NCBI GenBank assembly: GCA_009777435.1
Contig: WRLW01000032.1
Location: 1-11,012 of the forward strand
Length of the DNA: 11,012 nt
From: Oscillospiraceae bacterium
GTDB taxonomy: Bacteria > Bacillota > Clostridia > Oscillospirales > UBA929
Direction of reading: 5' to 3'
The translations under genes were made by a program, and so were the position numbers. This document shows positions 1 through 5,088 of this stretch, in pieces (position 1 is the first letter of the stretch; each line of letters begins with the position of its first letter). Below the pieces are notes generated by a model. That model made no database searches, was not told where the DNA came from, and saw only the letters and a list, made by a program, of their open reading frames with translations.

Positions 1-638
1 TCCGAAGTTTTGATAACATAAAAATAACTCGGGTATGTCATGTTTTCTGAATATATATTTTTCATGTAATCTATTTCTTTGCATCCGATAGCAGTTGTTA
101 GCAGGTTGCGCTTTTTGGTTTCCTCAAGCAATTCGACGATGAGCGGAATATCACTGTCACTTGCTTCTACAATGCTGTACTCTTTGCCTACATCTACACT
201 TTCTACCATAAAAGTGTAACCTTCACCTTCACATGGAATTCCGAAAGTGTAACCAAGCTGATTGAAAAACCCGTTCATACCGACAAAAACAAGTTCAAAG
301 AGGCTTCCTTTCTCATTTGATAACTGAGCTATTTTTTCGAGTATTCTTTCAAGCACTCCTTGGTTCTGATATTCCCATTCGCAGAACACTTCTTCCAGAC
401 GCACGCCCCTCAAGATGTTGCTGCAGTATGAATAGTTCCAAGGTTGATAAATTATCAATGCCACAATCTTATCGTTCTTCGTATCTTTCGCAATGATAAA
501 GTTAGTAATATCGGTGCTTGGATGTCTTCCGTCAGCCATGACTTCAAACCATTTTTTCTTTGCAGGGTTGTGCATCCGCATCAAAAAATCTACGGCTTCG
601 GGTATATCGGTTTTGGTTCCTACACAGATTTCAAGCAT
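1..638 (-). CDS. GNAT-family N-acetyltransferase-like protein, C-terminus off the left edge
   Basis: An open frame runs from an ATG at 636-638 to the window edge without a stop, giving 212 codons of an incomplete protein. The start is preceded by AGAGGAG about nine bases upstream. Residues 58-64 (IVALIIY), 79-105 and 117-134 fit the GNAT fold: a central beta strand, a glycine-containing segment (EYQNQGVLERIL) in the place of the acetyl-CoA loop, and NGFFNQLGYTFGIP, which resembles the family's 'FYxxxGF' stretch. From about residue 155 (YSIVEASDSDIPLIVELLEE) a second N-terminal-like GNAT segment begins, suggesting a two-domain protein. The acyl acceptor cannot be predicted. The gene is AT-rich, unlike the GC-rich genes to the right, consistent with acquisition. 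The acetyl-CoA loop is degenerate (QNQG rather than R/Q-x-x-G-x-G/A), so activity is uncertain. Confidence 0.7.
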   Translation of the reverse strand, partial: MLEICVGTKTDIPEAVDFLMRMHNPAKKKWFEVMADGRHPSTDITNFIIAKDTKNDKIVALIIYQPWNYSYCSNILRGVRLEEVFCEWEYQNQGVLERILEKIAQLSNEKGSLFELVFVGMNGFFNQLGYTFGIPCEGEGYTFMVESVDVGKEYSIVEASDSDIPLIVELLEETKKRNLLTTAIGCKEIDYMKNIYSENMTYPSYFYVIKTS

Positions 639-951
639 TTCAGTTATCTCCTCTGTCTACACAGTAATAATTATGTTCGTCCTGCTCCCGCACATCTTCC
701 ACGGGCAAGGGTGAGCAACACACCGACAGTCGGGGCGGTTCACACGAAGCCCGAACGGACGGACGGAAAGGCGGCGCGGTACGGCGGCGGCTTTCCTGTT
801 CGGACGATGGGCCGCCATCGGCGGCGATAGCCCCCGGCAGGGCCCCGCGGGAGCGCCCACGGACACTTTGCCGCTTGCGGAAAGCGTCAGAATGGGTCAT
901 ACGCTTTGAAAAAGCGGGTGATTCGTTCCCCCAGTCTTGCTTATGAACGGA
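639..951. other. Gene-poor stretch with GC-rich core, no convincing gene
   Basis: This stretch lies between the GNAT-like gene and the XRE regulator gene, both minus strand. About 690-880 is very GC-rich while both neighbours are AT-rich. It holds small perfect hairpins: GCCGCC/GGCGGC at 811-825 with a 3-base loop, and CGCTTT/AAAGCG at 902-916. An 86-codon minus-strand frame (640-900) ends two bases before the GNAT start. Its product is rich in Arg, Pro and Ser, resembles no family I recognise, and has no clear ribosome binding site. The stretch may be the leader of the GNAT gene or debris of a mobile element. Confidence 0.5.
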
Positions 952-1158
952 TTATTTTTCACGCCGATATTCCAAAATATCCCCTGGCTGACAATCAAGC
1001 GCGTCGCATATTTTTTCAAGAGTAGATATCTTAATTGCTTTTACCTTACCATTTTTTATGAGCGATACATTCGTCATAGTTAAACCGACACGTTCAGTCA
1101 ATTCCGTTACACTCATTTTACGTTTGGCAAGTATCACATCTATGTTGATTACAATCAT
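952..1158 (-). CDS. Small XRE/Cro-CI-type DNA-binding regulator
   Basis: A 68-residue protein that is essentially one helix-turn-helix domain. The pattern VTELTERVGLTMTNVSLIKNG (residues 17-37) gives the positioning and recognition helices, and ISTLEKICDALDCQPGDILEY (44-64) is the usual C-terminal helix pair of short Cro-like proteins. It belongs with the minimal YozG-like regulators that commonly accompany DUF2975 membrane proteins in Firmicutes. Its ATG overlaps the TGA of the upstream DUF2975 gene in an ATGA, so translation is probably coupled; AGGAGG lies 13 bases before the start. It probably binds DNA in the cytoplasm and may control its own operon through the repeated dyads at 1698-1740; that link is inference. 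The size is normal for this group and nothing looks broken. Confidence 0.88.
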   Translation of the reverse strand: MIVINIDVILAKRKMSVTELTERVGLTMTNVSLIKNGKVKAIKISTLEKICDALDCQPGDILEYRREK

Positions 1159-1634
1159 ATCGTTCCGTCTGCCTCCTCTTGCAAAACAGCCGCTTTTGTG
1201 AGATAGCGTGACAACACCGCCGCAGATACAGCTAACGCCACGCCGAACACATCACCAAAGAGCGATAGGAGCAGAACCCCCGGATGGTTAATATTAAGCA
1301 GTAAAAAAGCAACATTTCCAACAAAGAAAAAGCCTACATCGCAGAATAATATTACGGAAGCAATTTTAACTAATCGCGCAGTTTGCAGTGAAAAAACATA
1401 ATCGTGTTTTATAGCCGTTGATACTTTCCAAATTAGCACGAGAATTACAAAACACGGTATGGAAGTTATCCATAAAAACGCAAGCCACGGAAAATACCAG
1501 TGGGAAAATTCGGGGTAATCTCTCGCTAAATTCGTACCGATAGTCGGTAGAATGTAGGTACAGGCTACTAATCCGCAAATCGCAACAGCGATAACAGCGA
1601 TGCGCAACATTTTGCATAAAGTTTTTGAGGACAT
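1155..1634 (-). CDS. DUF2975-family integral membrane protein
   Basis: A 159-residue protein with four predicted membrane helices at about residues 9-30, 48-69, 88-113 and 118-143. The stretch YVFSLQTARLVKIAS (79-93) before helix 3 matches the 'F(S/T)xxNxxRLxxIA' pattern I associate with DUF2975. The biochemical role of the family is unknown; members are typically encoded next to a small XRE regulator, as here, and may modulate or sense something at the membrane for it. The ATG at 1632-1634 has an AAGGGAG ribosome binding site about 11 bases upstream, and a consensus promoter sits 34-62 bases upstream. The stop overlaps the regulator's start by four bases. The gene is AT-rich compared with the chromosome to the right. 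Family call is fairly secure; function is not known. Confidence 0.8.
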   Translation of the reverse strand: MSSKTLCKMLRIAVIAVAICGLVACTYILPTIGTNLARDYPEFSHWYFPWLAFLWITSIPCFVILVLIWKVSTAIKHDYVFSLQTARLVKIASVILFCDVGFFFVGNVAFLLLNINHPGVLLLSLFGDVFGVALAVSAAVLSRYLTKAAVLQEEADGTI

Positions 1635-1667
1635 AAATTATTACTCTCCCTTATTCAAGATAAAGTA

Positions 1668-1696
1668 ATTATACATCAACAGAAAACAATTGTCAA
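1668..1696 (-). promoter_or_regulatory. Consensus sigma-A promoter for the DUF2975-XRE operon
   Basis: On the minus strand a perfect TTGACA (1691-1696) is followed by a 17-base spacer and a perfect TATAAT (1668-1673). Transcription would start near 1661, about 26 bases before the DUF2975 ATG. A promoter this close to consensus would be very strong if unrepressed, which fits control by the repeated dyads just upstream. Confidence 0.85.
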
Positions 1697-1718
1697 CAAA
1701 TATTTTTCGTGTTACGAT
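1690..1718 (+). promoter_or_regulatory. Possible divergent promoter for the 35-codon ORF
   Basis: On the plus strand TTGTCA (1690-1695) is followed by 17 bases and TACGAT (1713-1718), preceded by an extended -10 TG at 1710-1711. Its -35 shares bases with the opposing -35 of the DUF2975 promoter and its -10 lies in the first 19-bp repeat, so one bound protein could affect both directions. The -10 matches consensus at only four of six positions. Confidence 0.35.
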
Positions 1719-1737
1719 AAATATATTTCGTGTTGCG
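1698..1737. repeat. Tandem 19-bp repeat with internal dyads, probable operator pair
   Basis: Two copies, AAATATTTTTCGTGTTACG (1698-1716) and AAATATATTTCGTGTTGCG (1719-1737), are identical at 17 of 19 positions and start 21 bp apart, two helical turns. Each holds an inverted repeat of the form TCG-N5-CGA; in the second copy it extends to TTTCG-N5-CGAAA (1726-1740). The pair begins two bases upstream of the -35 box of the DUF2975-XRE operon. The likely ligand is the XRE protein; this is inference from position and symmetry. Confidence 0.6.
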
Positions 1738-1747
1738 AAAACAATTC

Positions 1748-1788
1748 AAGCCACTCTGCGGAAAGACGTCACCGCTGAGGGGCTTTTT
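1748..1788 (+). terminator. Leader hairpin with T-run, possible attenuator
   Basis: Bases 1748-1761 pair with 1772-1785 (14 positions, two mismatches) around a 10-base loop, followed by TTTTT at 1784-1788. The structure has intrinsic terminator form and lies between the possible plus-strand promoter and the 35-codon ORF. It could act as an attenuator for that ORF or block read-through. No U-run exists in the minus-strand direction. Confidence 0.5.
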
Positions 1789-1831
1789 ATATAGATGAAC
1801 CTTAACAAAATCAAACGAAAAGGAGTAAACC

Positions 1832-1939
1832 ATGAACGAAACCACAAGCACCACCGCGCCGAAAGTCTTTGAGATTATCGACGGCAACACACTCATGGCG
1901 CAGGAGTACGAGCCGTTGCAGCTCGCTTCCGCTGAGTAG
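1832..1939 (+). CDS. 35-aa ORF, probable N-terminal remnant of a mobile-element AAA/RepA-like ATPase
   Basis: An ATG at 1832 with a strong AGGAG site six bases upstream opens a 35-codon frame. The product begins MNETTSTTAPKVFEIIDG and continues with the segment LMAQEYEPLQ, then stops after LASAE. From memory, this N-terminus resembles AAA-type or RepA-like helicase/ATPase proteins of Firmicutes integrative elements, in which 'MAQEYEPL' is followed within about 20 residues by a Walker A loop. That ATPase core is absent here, so a deletion seems to have joined the first 30 or so codons to unrelated sequence. A terminator follows within nine bases. The leader and ribosome binding site are intact, so the stump could still be expressed. 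The alternative is a genuine small protein; the resemblance needs a database search. Confidence 0.45.
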   Translation: MNETTSTTAPKVFEIIDGNTLMAQEYEPLQLASAE

Positions 1940-1947
1940 ACGAACAT

Positions 1948-1983
1948 CCCCCGCGAGCCAAGCTCGCGGGGGCGTTTTTTTTT
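1948..1983 (+). terminator. Strong rho-independent terminator
   Basis: A perfect 11-bp stem, CCCCCGCGAGC (1948-1958) with GCTCGCGGGGG (1962-1972), around a CAA loop, is followed by nine T (1975-1983). It ends plus-strand transcription of the 35-codon ORF one base before the 3' end of convergent proA. In the proA direction there is no U-run, though the stem could still protect the proA mRNA end. Confidence 0.88.
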
Positions 1984-1984
1984 A

Positions 1985-3223
1985 TTATTCCCTTATCTGC
2001 CCCTGTCCGTATATCACATATTTGTCGCATGTAAGCGCCTCAAGGCCCATCGGGCCGCGCGCGTGCAGTTTGGCGGTGGATATGCCGATCTCCGCGCCCA
2101 GACCGAACTCCTCCCCGTCCGTAAAACGCGTTGAGGCGTTGACATATACGGCCGCCGCGTCTATCCTGTCGGTAAAGCCGCGCGCGTTATCTATCGACTC
2201 TGTGACGATACACTCGCTGTGACCGCTTCCGTAGCGCGTTATATGGGCGACGGCTTCGTCCATCGAGCCGACCACGCGCACCGCCATGATATAATCGAGG
2301 AACTCCGCGCCGTAGTCCGCGTCGCTCGCGGGCAATACGCAATCGCCCAGTATCGCGCGCGTTTTCTCACAGCCGCGAAGCTCCACGCCATACGCGTCCA
2401 TCAGCGCCTTCGCGCGCGGCAGCACGGCTTGGGCGCAGTCCCCGTGTACTAACAGGGTTTCGGCGGCGTTGCACACCGAGGGGCGCGAGCATTTCGCGTT
2501 GGCTATGATACGCGCCGCCATCTCGGCGTCACAGCCGGCGTCGGCGTATATATGGCAGTTGCCCGTCCCGGTTTCGACCACCGGCACAAGTGAATTTTCG
2601 GTCACGGCGCGTATCAGCGACGCGCCGCCGCGCGGTATCAGCAGGTCGAGAACGCCGTGCAGACGCATCATCTCCTCGGCGCTGCTGCGCGCCGGGTCGT
2701 CCACGAAGCACAGCGCGTCCTCGGGCAGCCCGGCCTTGCCGATGGCCGCGCGCAGCAGCCCCGACAGGAACAGGTTGGTGTTCAGCGCCTCCTTGCCGCC
2801 GCGCAGCAGGCAGGCGTTGCCCGCTTTCAGGCACAGCGCGGCCACGTCCGCGGTCACGTTGGGGCGCGACTCGTATATCACGCCTATCAGGCCGAGCGGC
2901 ACGCGGCGTTTTTCGATCATAAGCCCGTTGGGACGCCTCCACGCCGTGCCGGTAAAGACGGGCGAGGGCAGCGCGGCTACTTTTTTTATGCCCTCGGCCA
3001 TGCCGGTCACGCGCGCCCTGTTCAGTGTGAGACGGTCGATCATGGCGGACGGCAAGCCGCGCGCCTGTGAAACGTCCTTTTGGTTGTGTTCGAGCGCCAG
3101 ATCCATATTGTCCATCAGCGCGGCGCTCATGGCCTCCAGCGCGCCGTTGATATCCGTGACTGACCGTGACGCCATGGCGCGCGCCGCCTCCTTGGCGCGC
3201 ATGGCCTGCTCCCTGACCGGCAT
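1985..3223 (-). CDS. proA: Gamma-glutamyl phosphate reductase (glutamate-5-semialdehyde dehydrogenase)
   Basis: A full-length 412-residue ProA. It reduces L-glutamyl 5-phosphate with NADPH to glutamate 5-semialdehyde, the second step of proline synthesis from glutamate, in the cytosol. The aldehyde dehydrogenase-like fold is visible: RRVPLGLIGVIYESRPNVT (106-124), LKAGNACLLRGGKEA (132-146), VVETGTGNCHIY (215-226), and RPSVCNAAETLLVH (247-260) with the catalytic Cys251. The ProA signature is at AVAHITRYGSGHSECIV (324-340), and VNASTRFTDGEEFGLGAEIGIS (361-382) closes the active site. The ATG at 3221-3223 has AGGAG 12 bases upstream. It lies 57 bp downstream of proB on the same strand, the classical proBA order, so the two are probably co-transcribed. 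No frameshift or missing key residue was seen. Confidence 0.97.
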   Translation of the reverse strand: MPVREQAMRAKEAARAMASRSVTDINGALEAMSAALMDNMDLALEHNQKDVSQARGLPSAMIDRLTLNRARVTGMAEGIKKVAALPSPVFTGTAWRRPNGLMIEKRRVPLGLIGVIYESRPNVTADVAALCLKAGNACLLRGGKEALNTNLFLSGLLRAAIGKAGLPEDALCFVDDPARSSAEEMMRLHGVLDLLIPRGGASLIRAVTENSLVPVVETGTGNCHIYADAGCDAEMAARIIANAKCSRPSVCNAAETLLVHGDCAQAVLPRAKALMDAYGVELRGCEKTRAILGDCVLPASDADYGAEFLDYIMAVRVVGSMDEAVAHITRYGSGHSECIVTESIDNARGFTDRIDAAAVYVNASTRFTDGEEFGLGAEIGISTAKLHARGPMGLEALTCDKYVIYGQGQIRE

Positions 3224-3280
3224 TTCAAAATCACACTCCTATTATATATCCGCCTCGGCCGGCGGCCTGTAAGTCGTGGG

Positions 3281-4078
3281 TTATGGGCTTAAAAACCATG
3301 TGCAGCCGGAGTCCGGCGCGCCCGGCTCGCACGACGCGAGCATATACAGCGCCGACAGCCGGTCGCCCTTGGCGAGCGCCATGGGTATCCCGGCGTCCAT
3401 CGCGACGGCCGCGGCTTGCAGCTTGGTAATCATGCCGCCGGTTCCGTGCCGCGATACCGAGCCGCCGGCGGCGGCCCGCAGGCCGTCGGTTATTTCGCGC
3501 ACAATGGGAATGCGCGACGCTCCGGGCGAGGACGGGTCGCCGTCATAAAACCCGTCAACGTCGGAGAGGATTACCAGCCGCTCCGCGTCGCACAGCCTCG
3601 CGACATAGGCCGACAGCGTGTCGTTGTCTCCAAACGCGTCGCCCTCAAGCTCATCGACGGCCACGGAGTCGTTCTCATTGATGACGGGTATCGCGCCGTA
3701 TTCTATGATGGACAGCAGAGCGTTGCGCGCGTGCAGGTAGCGCTCCGGGGTGGCGATGGCGTCGCGCGTTAGCAGCATCTGCGCGACGGGCAGCCCGTAT
3801 TCGCCGAAAAATTTATCATATATGTGCATCAGCTCGCATTGGCCGACGGCGGCCACCGCTTGGCGGCGGCGGGTATCCGGCGGGCGCTTATCGAGCCGCA
3901 GCTTGGCCGTCCCGACGCTTATCGCGCCCGACGATACCAGCACGACCTCGCGGCCCGCGTGGATAAGGTCGGCCAGCACGCGGCACAGCTCGTCCATTCG
4001 TTTCAAATCAAGCCGCCCGGCGGGGTGCGTCAGCGTGGAGGTGCCGACCTTGACGACTACGCGGTTTCGCATATTCAC
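3281..4078 (-). CDS. proB: Glutamate 5-kinase, short form without PUA domain
   Basis: Phosphorylates glutamate with ATP to glutamyl 5-phosphate, the first and usually feedback-controlled step of proline synthesis. The 265-residue protein is a complete amino acid kinase domain: VVVKVGTSTL (7-16), VSSGAISVG (48-56), VINENDSV (132-139), FGDNDTLSA (149-157), ILSDVDGFYDGDP (170-182) and GTGGMITKLQAA (212-223). It ends with GCTWFLSP, where the kinase domain normally ends, so the C-terminal PUA domain of the roughly 370-residue E. coli and Bacillus enzymes is absent. The stop does not look like a frameshift. I chose the GTG at 4076-4078, five bases after an AAAGGA site; an ATG two codons later (4070-4072) is equally possible. 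proA follows 57 bp downstream. Confidence 0.96.
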   Translation of the reverse strand: MNMRNRVVVKVGTSTLTHPAGRLDLKRMDELCRVLADLIHAGREVVLVSSGAISVGTAKLRLDKRPPDTRRRQAVAAVGQCELMHIYDKFFGEYGLPVAQMLLTRDAIATPERYLHARNALLSIIEYGAIPVINENDSVAVDELEGDAFGDNDTLSAYVARLCDAERLVILSDVDGFYDGDPSSPGASRIPIVREITDGLRAAAGGSVSRHGTGGMITKLQAAAVAMDAGIPMALAKGDRLSALYMLASCEPGAPDSGCTWFLSP

Positions 4079-4121
4079 GCCTGTCCTTTCCGAAAGCCTT
4101 GCGGCCGTAAAAGCTTATATC

Positions 4122-4150
4122 ATGTTACATCCGTTTGGCCGATATGTCAA
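4122..4150 (-). promoter_or_regulatory. Candidate proBA promoter
   Basis: In the gap between ytaF and proB, minus-strand TTGACA (4145-4150) is followed by 17 bases and TAACAT (4122-4127, four of six matches). Transcription would start near 4115, leaving a leader of about 37 bases. The -35 box lies in a perfect inverted repeat TGTCA-A-TGACA (4145-4155 as read on the plus strand), which could be an operator. The leader is too short for a T-box, which controls some Firmicutes proline genes. Confidence 0.45.
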
Positions 4151-4168
4151 TGACAAAACGCCGCGCGC

Positions 4169-4813
4169 TCAAACCAGCTTCAGCACGGCCAGCCCTATTA
4201 GTATCACGCCGCTTATCCAGGACAGGTTAAATGGGAGCGCCCGTGCCAGCCGCCCGCCGAGGCGGCATCCGAACGTAATCGCGGCCATATCGGTAAGCAG
4301 GGAAACCGCGACCGCGGCCAAAACATTTATATTGCCGATACCCGCGCCGAACCCGACGGCCAAGCCGTCTATGGACAGCGATACCGCCAGCGCCGCGGCC
4401 TCGGCGGGGGAGATAATCTTGTTTTCGTCCACGTCGGCCTTCTCCGGGTCGGCGCACAGGCTCAGCACAAAGCTGAAATTCAGCATAGAAAAGCGTATTT
4501 CCTTTGTTATACTGCCGCCGCGCCTGCCGCGCTTGCGGATGACCGACTTTGTAATGCTGTCGAGCAGCTTCATTATGCCCAGCGTGAACAGGACGGCAAA
4601 GCAGATAAAGGCCGTCAGCCGCGCGGACAGGAATTTCCTCACGGTCGCGCCAAGCAGCAGAGCCGCGCCCAAAAACGCGCTGCATGTCAGATTTATGATC
4701 TGGCCGGACAGCGGCGGTATCCTTATCCGCTTGCCGCCATAGGCGAAGCTTGCCGCGAACGCGTCCGCCGAGCATGACAGCGCCAGCATAACGGCCGCCC
4801 ATATGCCCTCCAC
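4169..4813 (-). CDS. ytaF: YtaF-type sporulation membrane protein (MntP/YtaF family)
   Basis: An integral membrane protein of about 214 residues with roughly six hydrophobic segments in two similar halves. Family marks are SADAFAASFAYGGKRIRIP (15-33) and SLSIDGLAVGFGAGIG (145-160), the paired 'D-A/G' helices shared with MntP manganese exporters. The 'YGxxKIRIP' motif and the long middle loop with ADVDENKIISPAE point to the sporulation-associated YtaF branch rather than MntP itself. Its substrate is not established; a metal-ion role is inferred from MntP. I prefer the GTG at 4811-4813, seven bases after AAGGGG; a TTG two codons upstream (4817-4819) would sit only one base from that site. The gene lies 90 bp upstream of proB on the same strand. 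No clear promoter was found upstream. Confidence 0.85.
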   Translation of the reverse strand: MEGIWAAVMLALSCSADAFAASFAYGGKRIRIPPLSGQIINLTCSAFLGAALLLGATVRKFLSARLTAFICFAVLFTLGIMKLLDSITKSVIRKRGRRGGSITKEIRFSMLNFSFVLSLCADPEKADVDENKIISPAEAAALAVSLSIDGLAVGFGAGIGNINVLAAVAVSLLTDMAAITFGCRLGGRLARALPFNLSWISGVILIGLAVLKLV

Positions 4814-4870
4814 CGTCAATCCCCTTCCCGATTTGTGCTTCTCGGATAATTTATGCGGCGGCGGCGCGGG

Positions 4871-4915
4871 CCGTTAACGGTTCGGAAAGGAATCAACCCG
4901 GGGCCTTAAAGCCCC
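4871..4915. repeat. Palindrome and small hairpin in the ytaF-pgk divergent gap
   Basis: The gap between the divergent ytaF and pgk genes holds a perfect 10-bp palindrome CCGTTAACGG (4871-4880) and a GGGGC/GCCCC hairpin with a 6-base loop (4900-4915). Neither has a T-run, so they are not good terminators. Function is not known. Confidence 0.3.
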
Positions 4916-4962
4916 ATATGGCGCATTTTACCCAAAAGCATAGAAGCATTGGCAAATAACTT

Positions 4963-4976
4963 TTACAATTATGTAA
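4963..4976. promoter_or_regulatory. TTACA-N4-TGTAA dyad upstream of the pgk promoter
   Basis: A perfect 5-bp inverted repeat (4963-4967 with 4972-4976) in the AT-rich stretch about 20 bases upstream of the pgk -35 box. Position suits an activator or repressor site; no known regulator is assigned. Confidence 0.25.
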
Positions 4977-4987
4977 TGATATTTTGT

Positions 4988-5001
4988 TATAACCGCTTGC
5001 A
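4988..5001 (+). promoter_or_regulatory. cre-like site over the pgk -35 box
   Basis: TATAACCGCTTGCA matches the CcpA-binding consensus TGWAANCGNTNWCA at 12 of 14 positions counting N; the mismatches are positions 2 and 12. It overlaps the -35 hexamer at 4997-5002, where binding would be expected to repress. An overlapping inverted repeat CGCTT-GCA-AAGCG (4994-5006) is also present, so another regulator is equally possible. Confidence 0.35.
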
Positions 5002-5025
5002 AAGCGATTTTTATTGCTATATAAT
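4997..5025 (+). promoter_or_regulatory. Promoter of the pgk-tpiA-gpmI-eno operon
   Basis: TTGCAA (4997-5002), a 17-base spacer and a perfect TATAAT (5020-5025) place a transcription start near 5032. This gives a leader of about 57 bases before the pgk ATG. It rules out an upstream TTG at 5014, which lies inside the promoter. Confidence 0.8.
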
Positions 5026-5088
5026 GGTACGCGAACGCCGGGAACGGGCCGGCGATTCCTTAAACCGACAGAGGAGCTGGATACTCAA

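Noticed and set aside
660..700. CATAAT as -10 box of a GNAT promoter
   Set aside because: No acceptable -35 at 16-18 bases upstream.
640..900. 86-codon minus-strand frame before the GNAT gene as a real gene
   Set aside because: No recognisable family and no clear ribosome binding site; kept only as a remark on the stretch.
902..916. CGCTTT/AAAGCG hairpin as terminator of the XRE gene
   Set aside because: Only six base pairs and no T-run on either strand.
1693..1947. 84-codon minus-strand frame over the control region and small ORF
   Set aside because: It runs through the promoters, repeats and hairpin and opposite the better supported 35-codon ORF; no usable ribosome binding site was seen.
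1920..1967. AGCTCGC direct repeat near the terminator as an attachment site
   Set aside because: Only seven bases, and the second copy is part of the terminator stem; chance is sufficient.
2469..3272. 267-codon plus-strand reading frame opposite proA
   Set aside because: Antisense of a conserved gene with low-complexity product and no recognisable domain.
3750..4742. 330-codon plus-strand reading frame opposite proB and ytaF
   Set aside because: It spans the antisense of two well-supported genes and their promoter gap; its Ser/Arg/Pro-rich product is typical of antisense frames in GC-rich DNA.
4925..4955. Possible ytaF promoter on the minus strand (TTGCCA and TAAAAT)
   Set aside because: The 19-base spacer and imperfect boxes make it weak, and a sporulation sigma factor would be expected for this gene.
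5014..5088. TTG-initiated 25-codon extension of pgk
   Set aside because: The TTG lies upstream of the -10 box of the operon promoter, so it would not be in the transcript, and the extra residues match nothing in the family.
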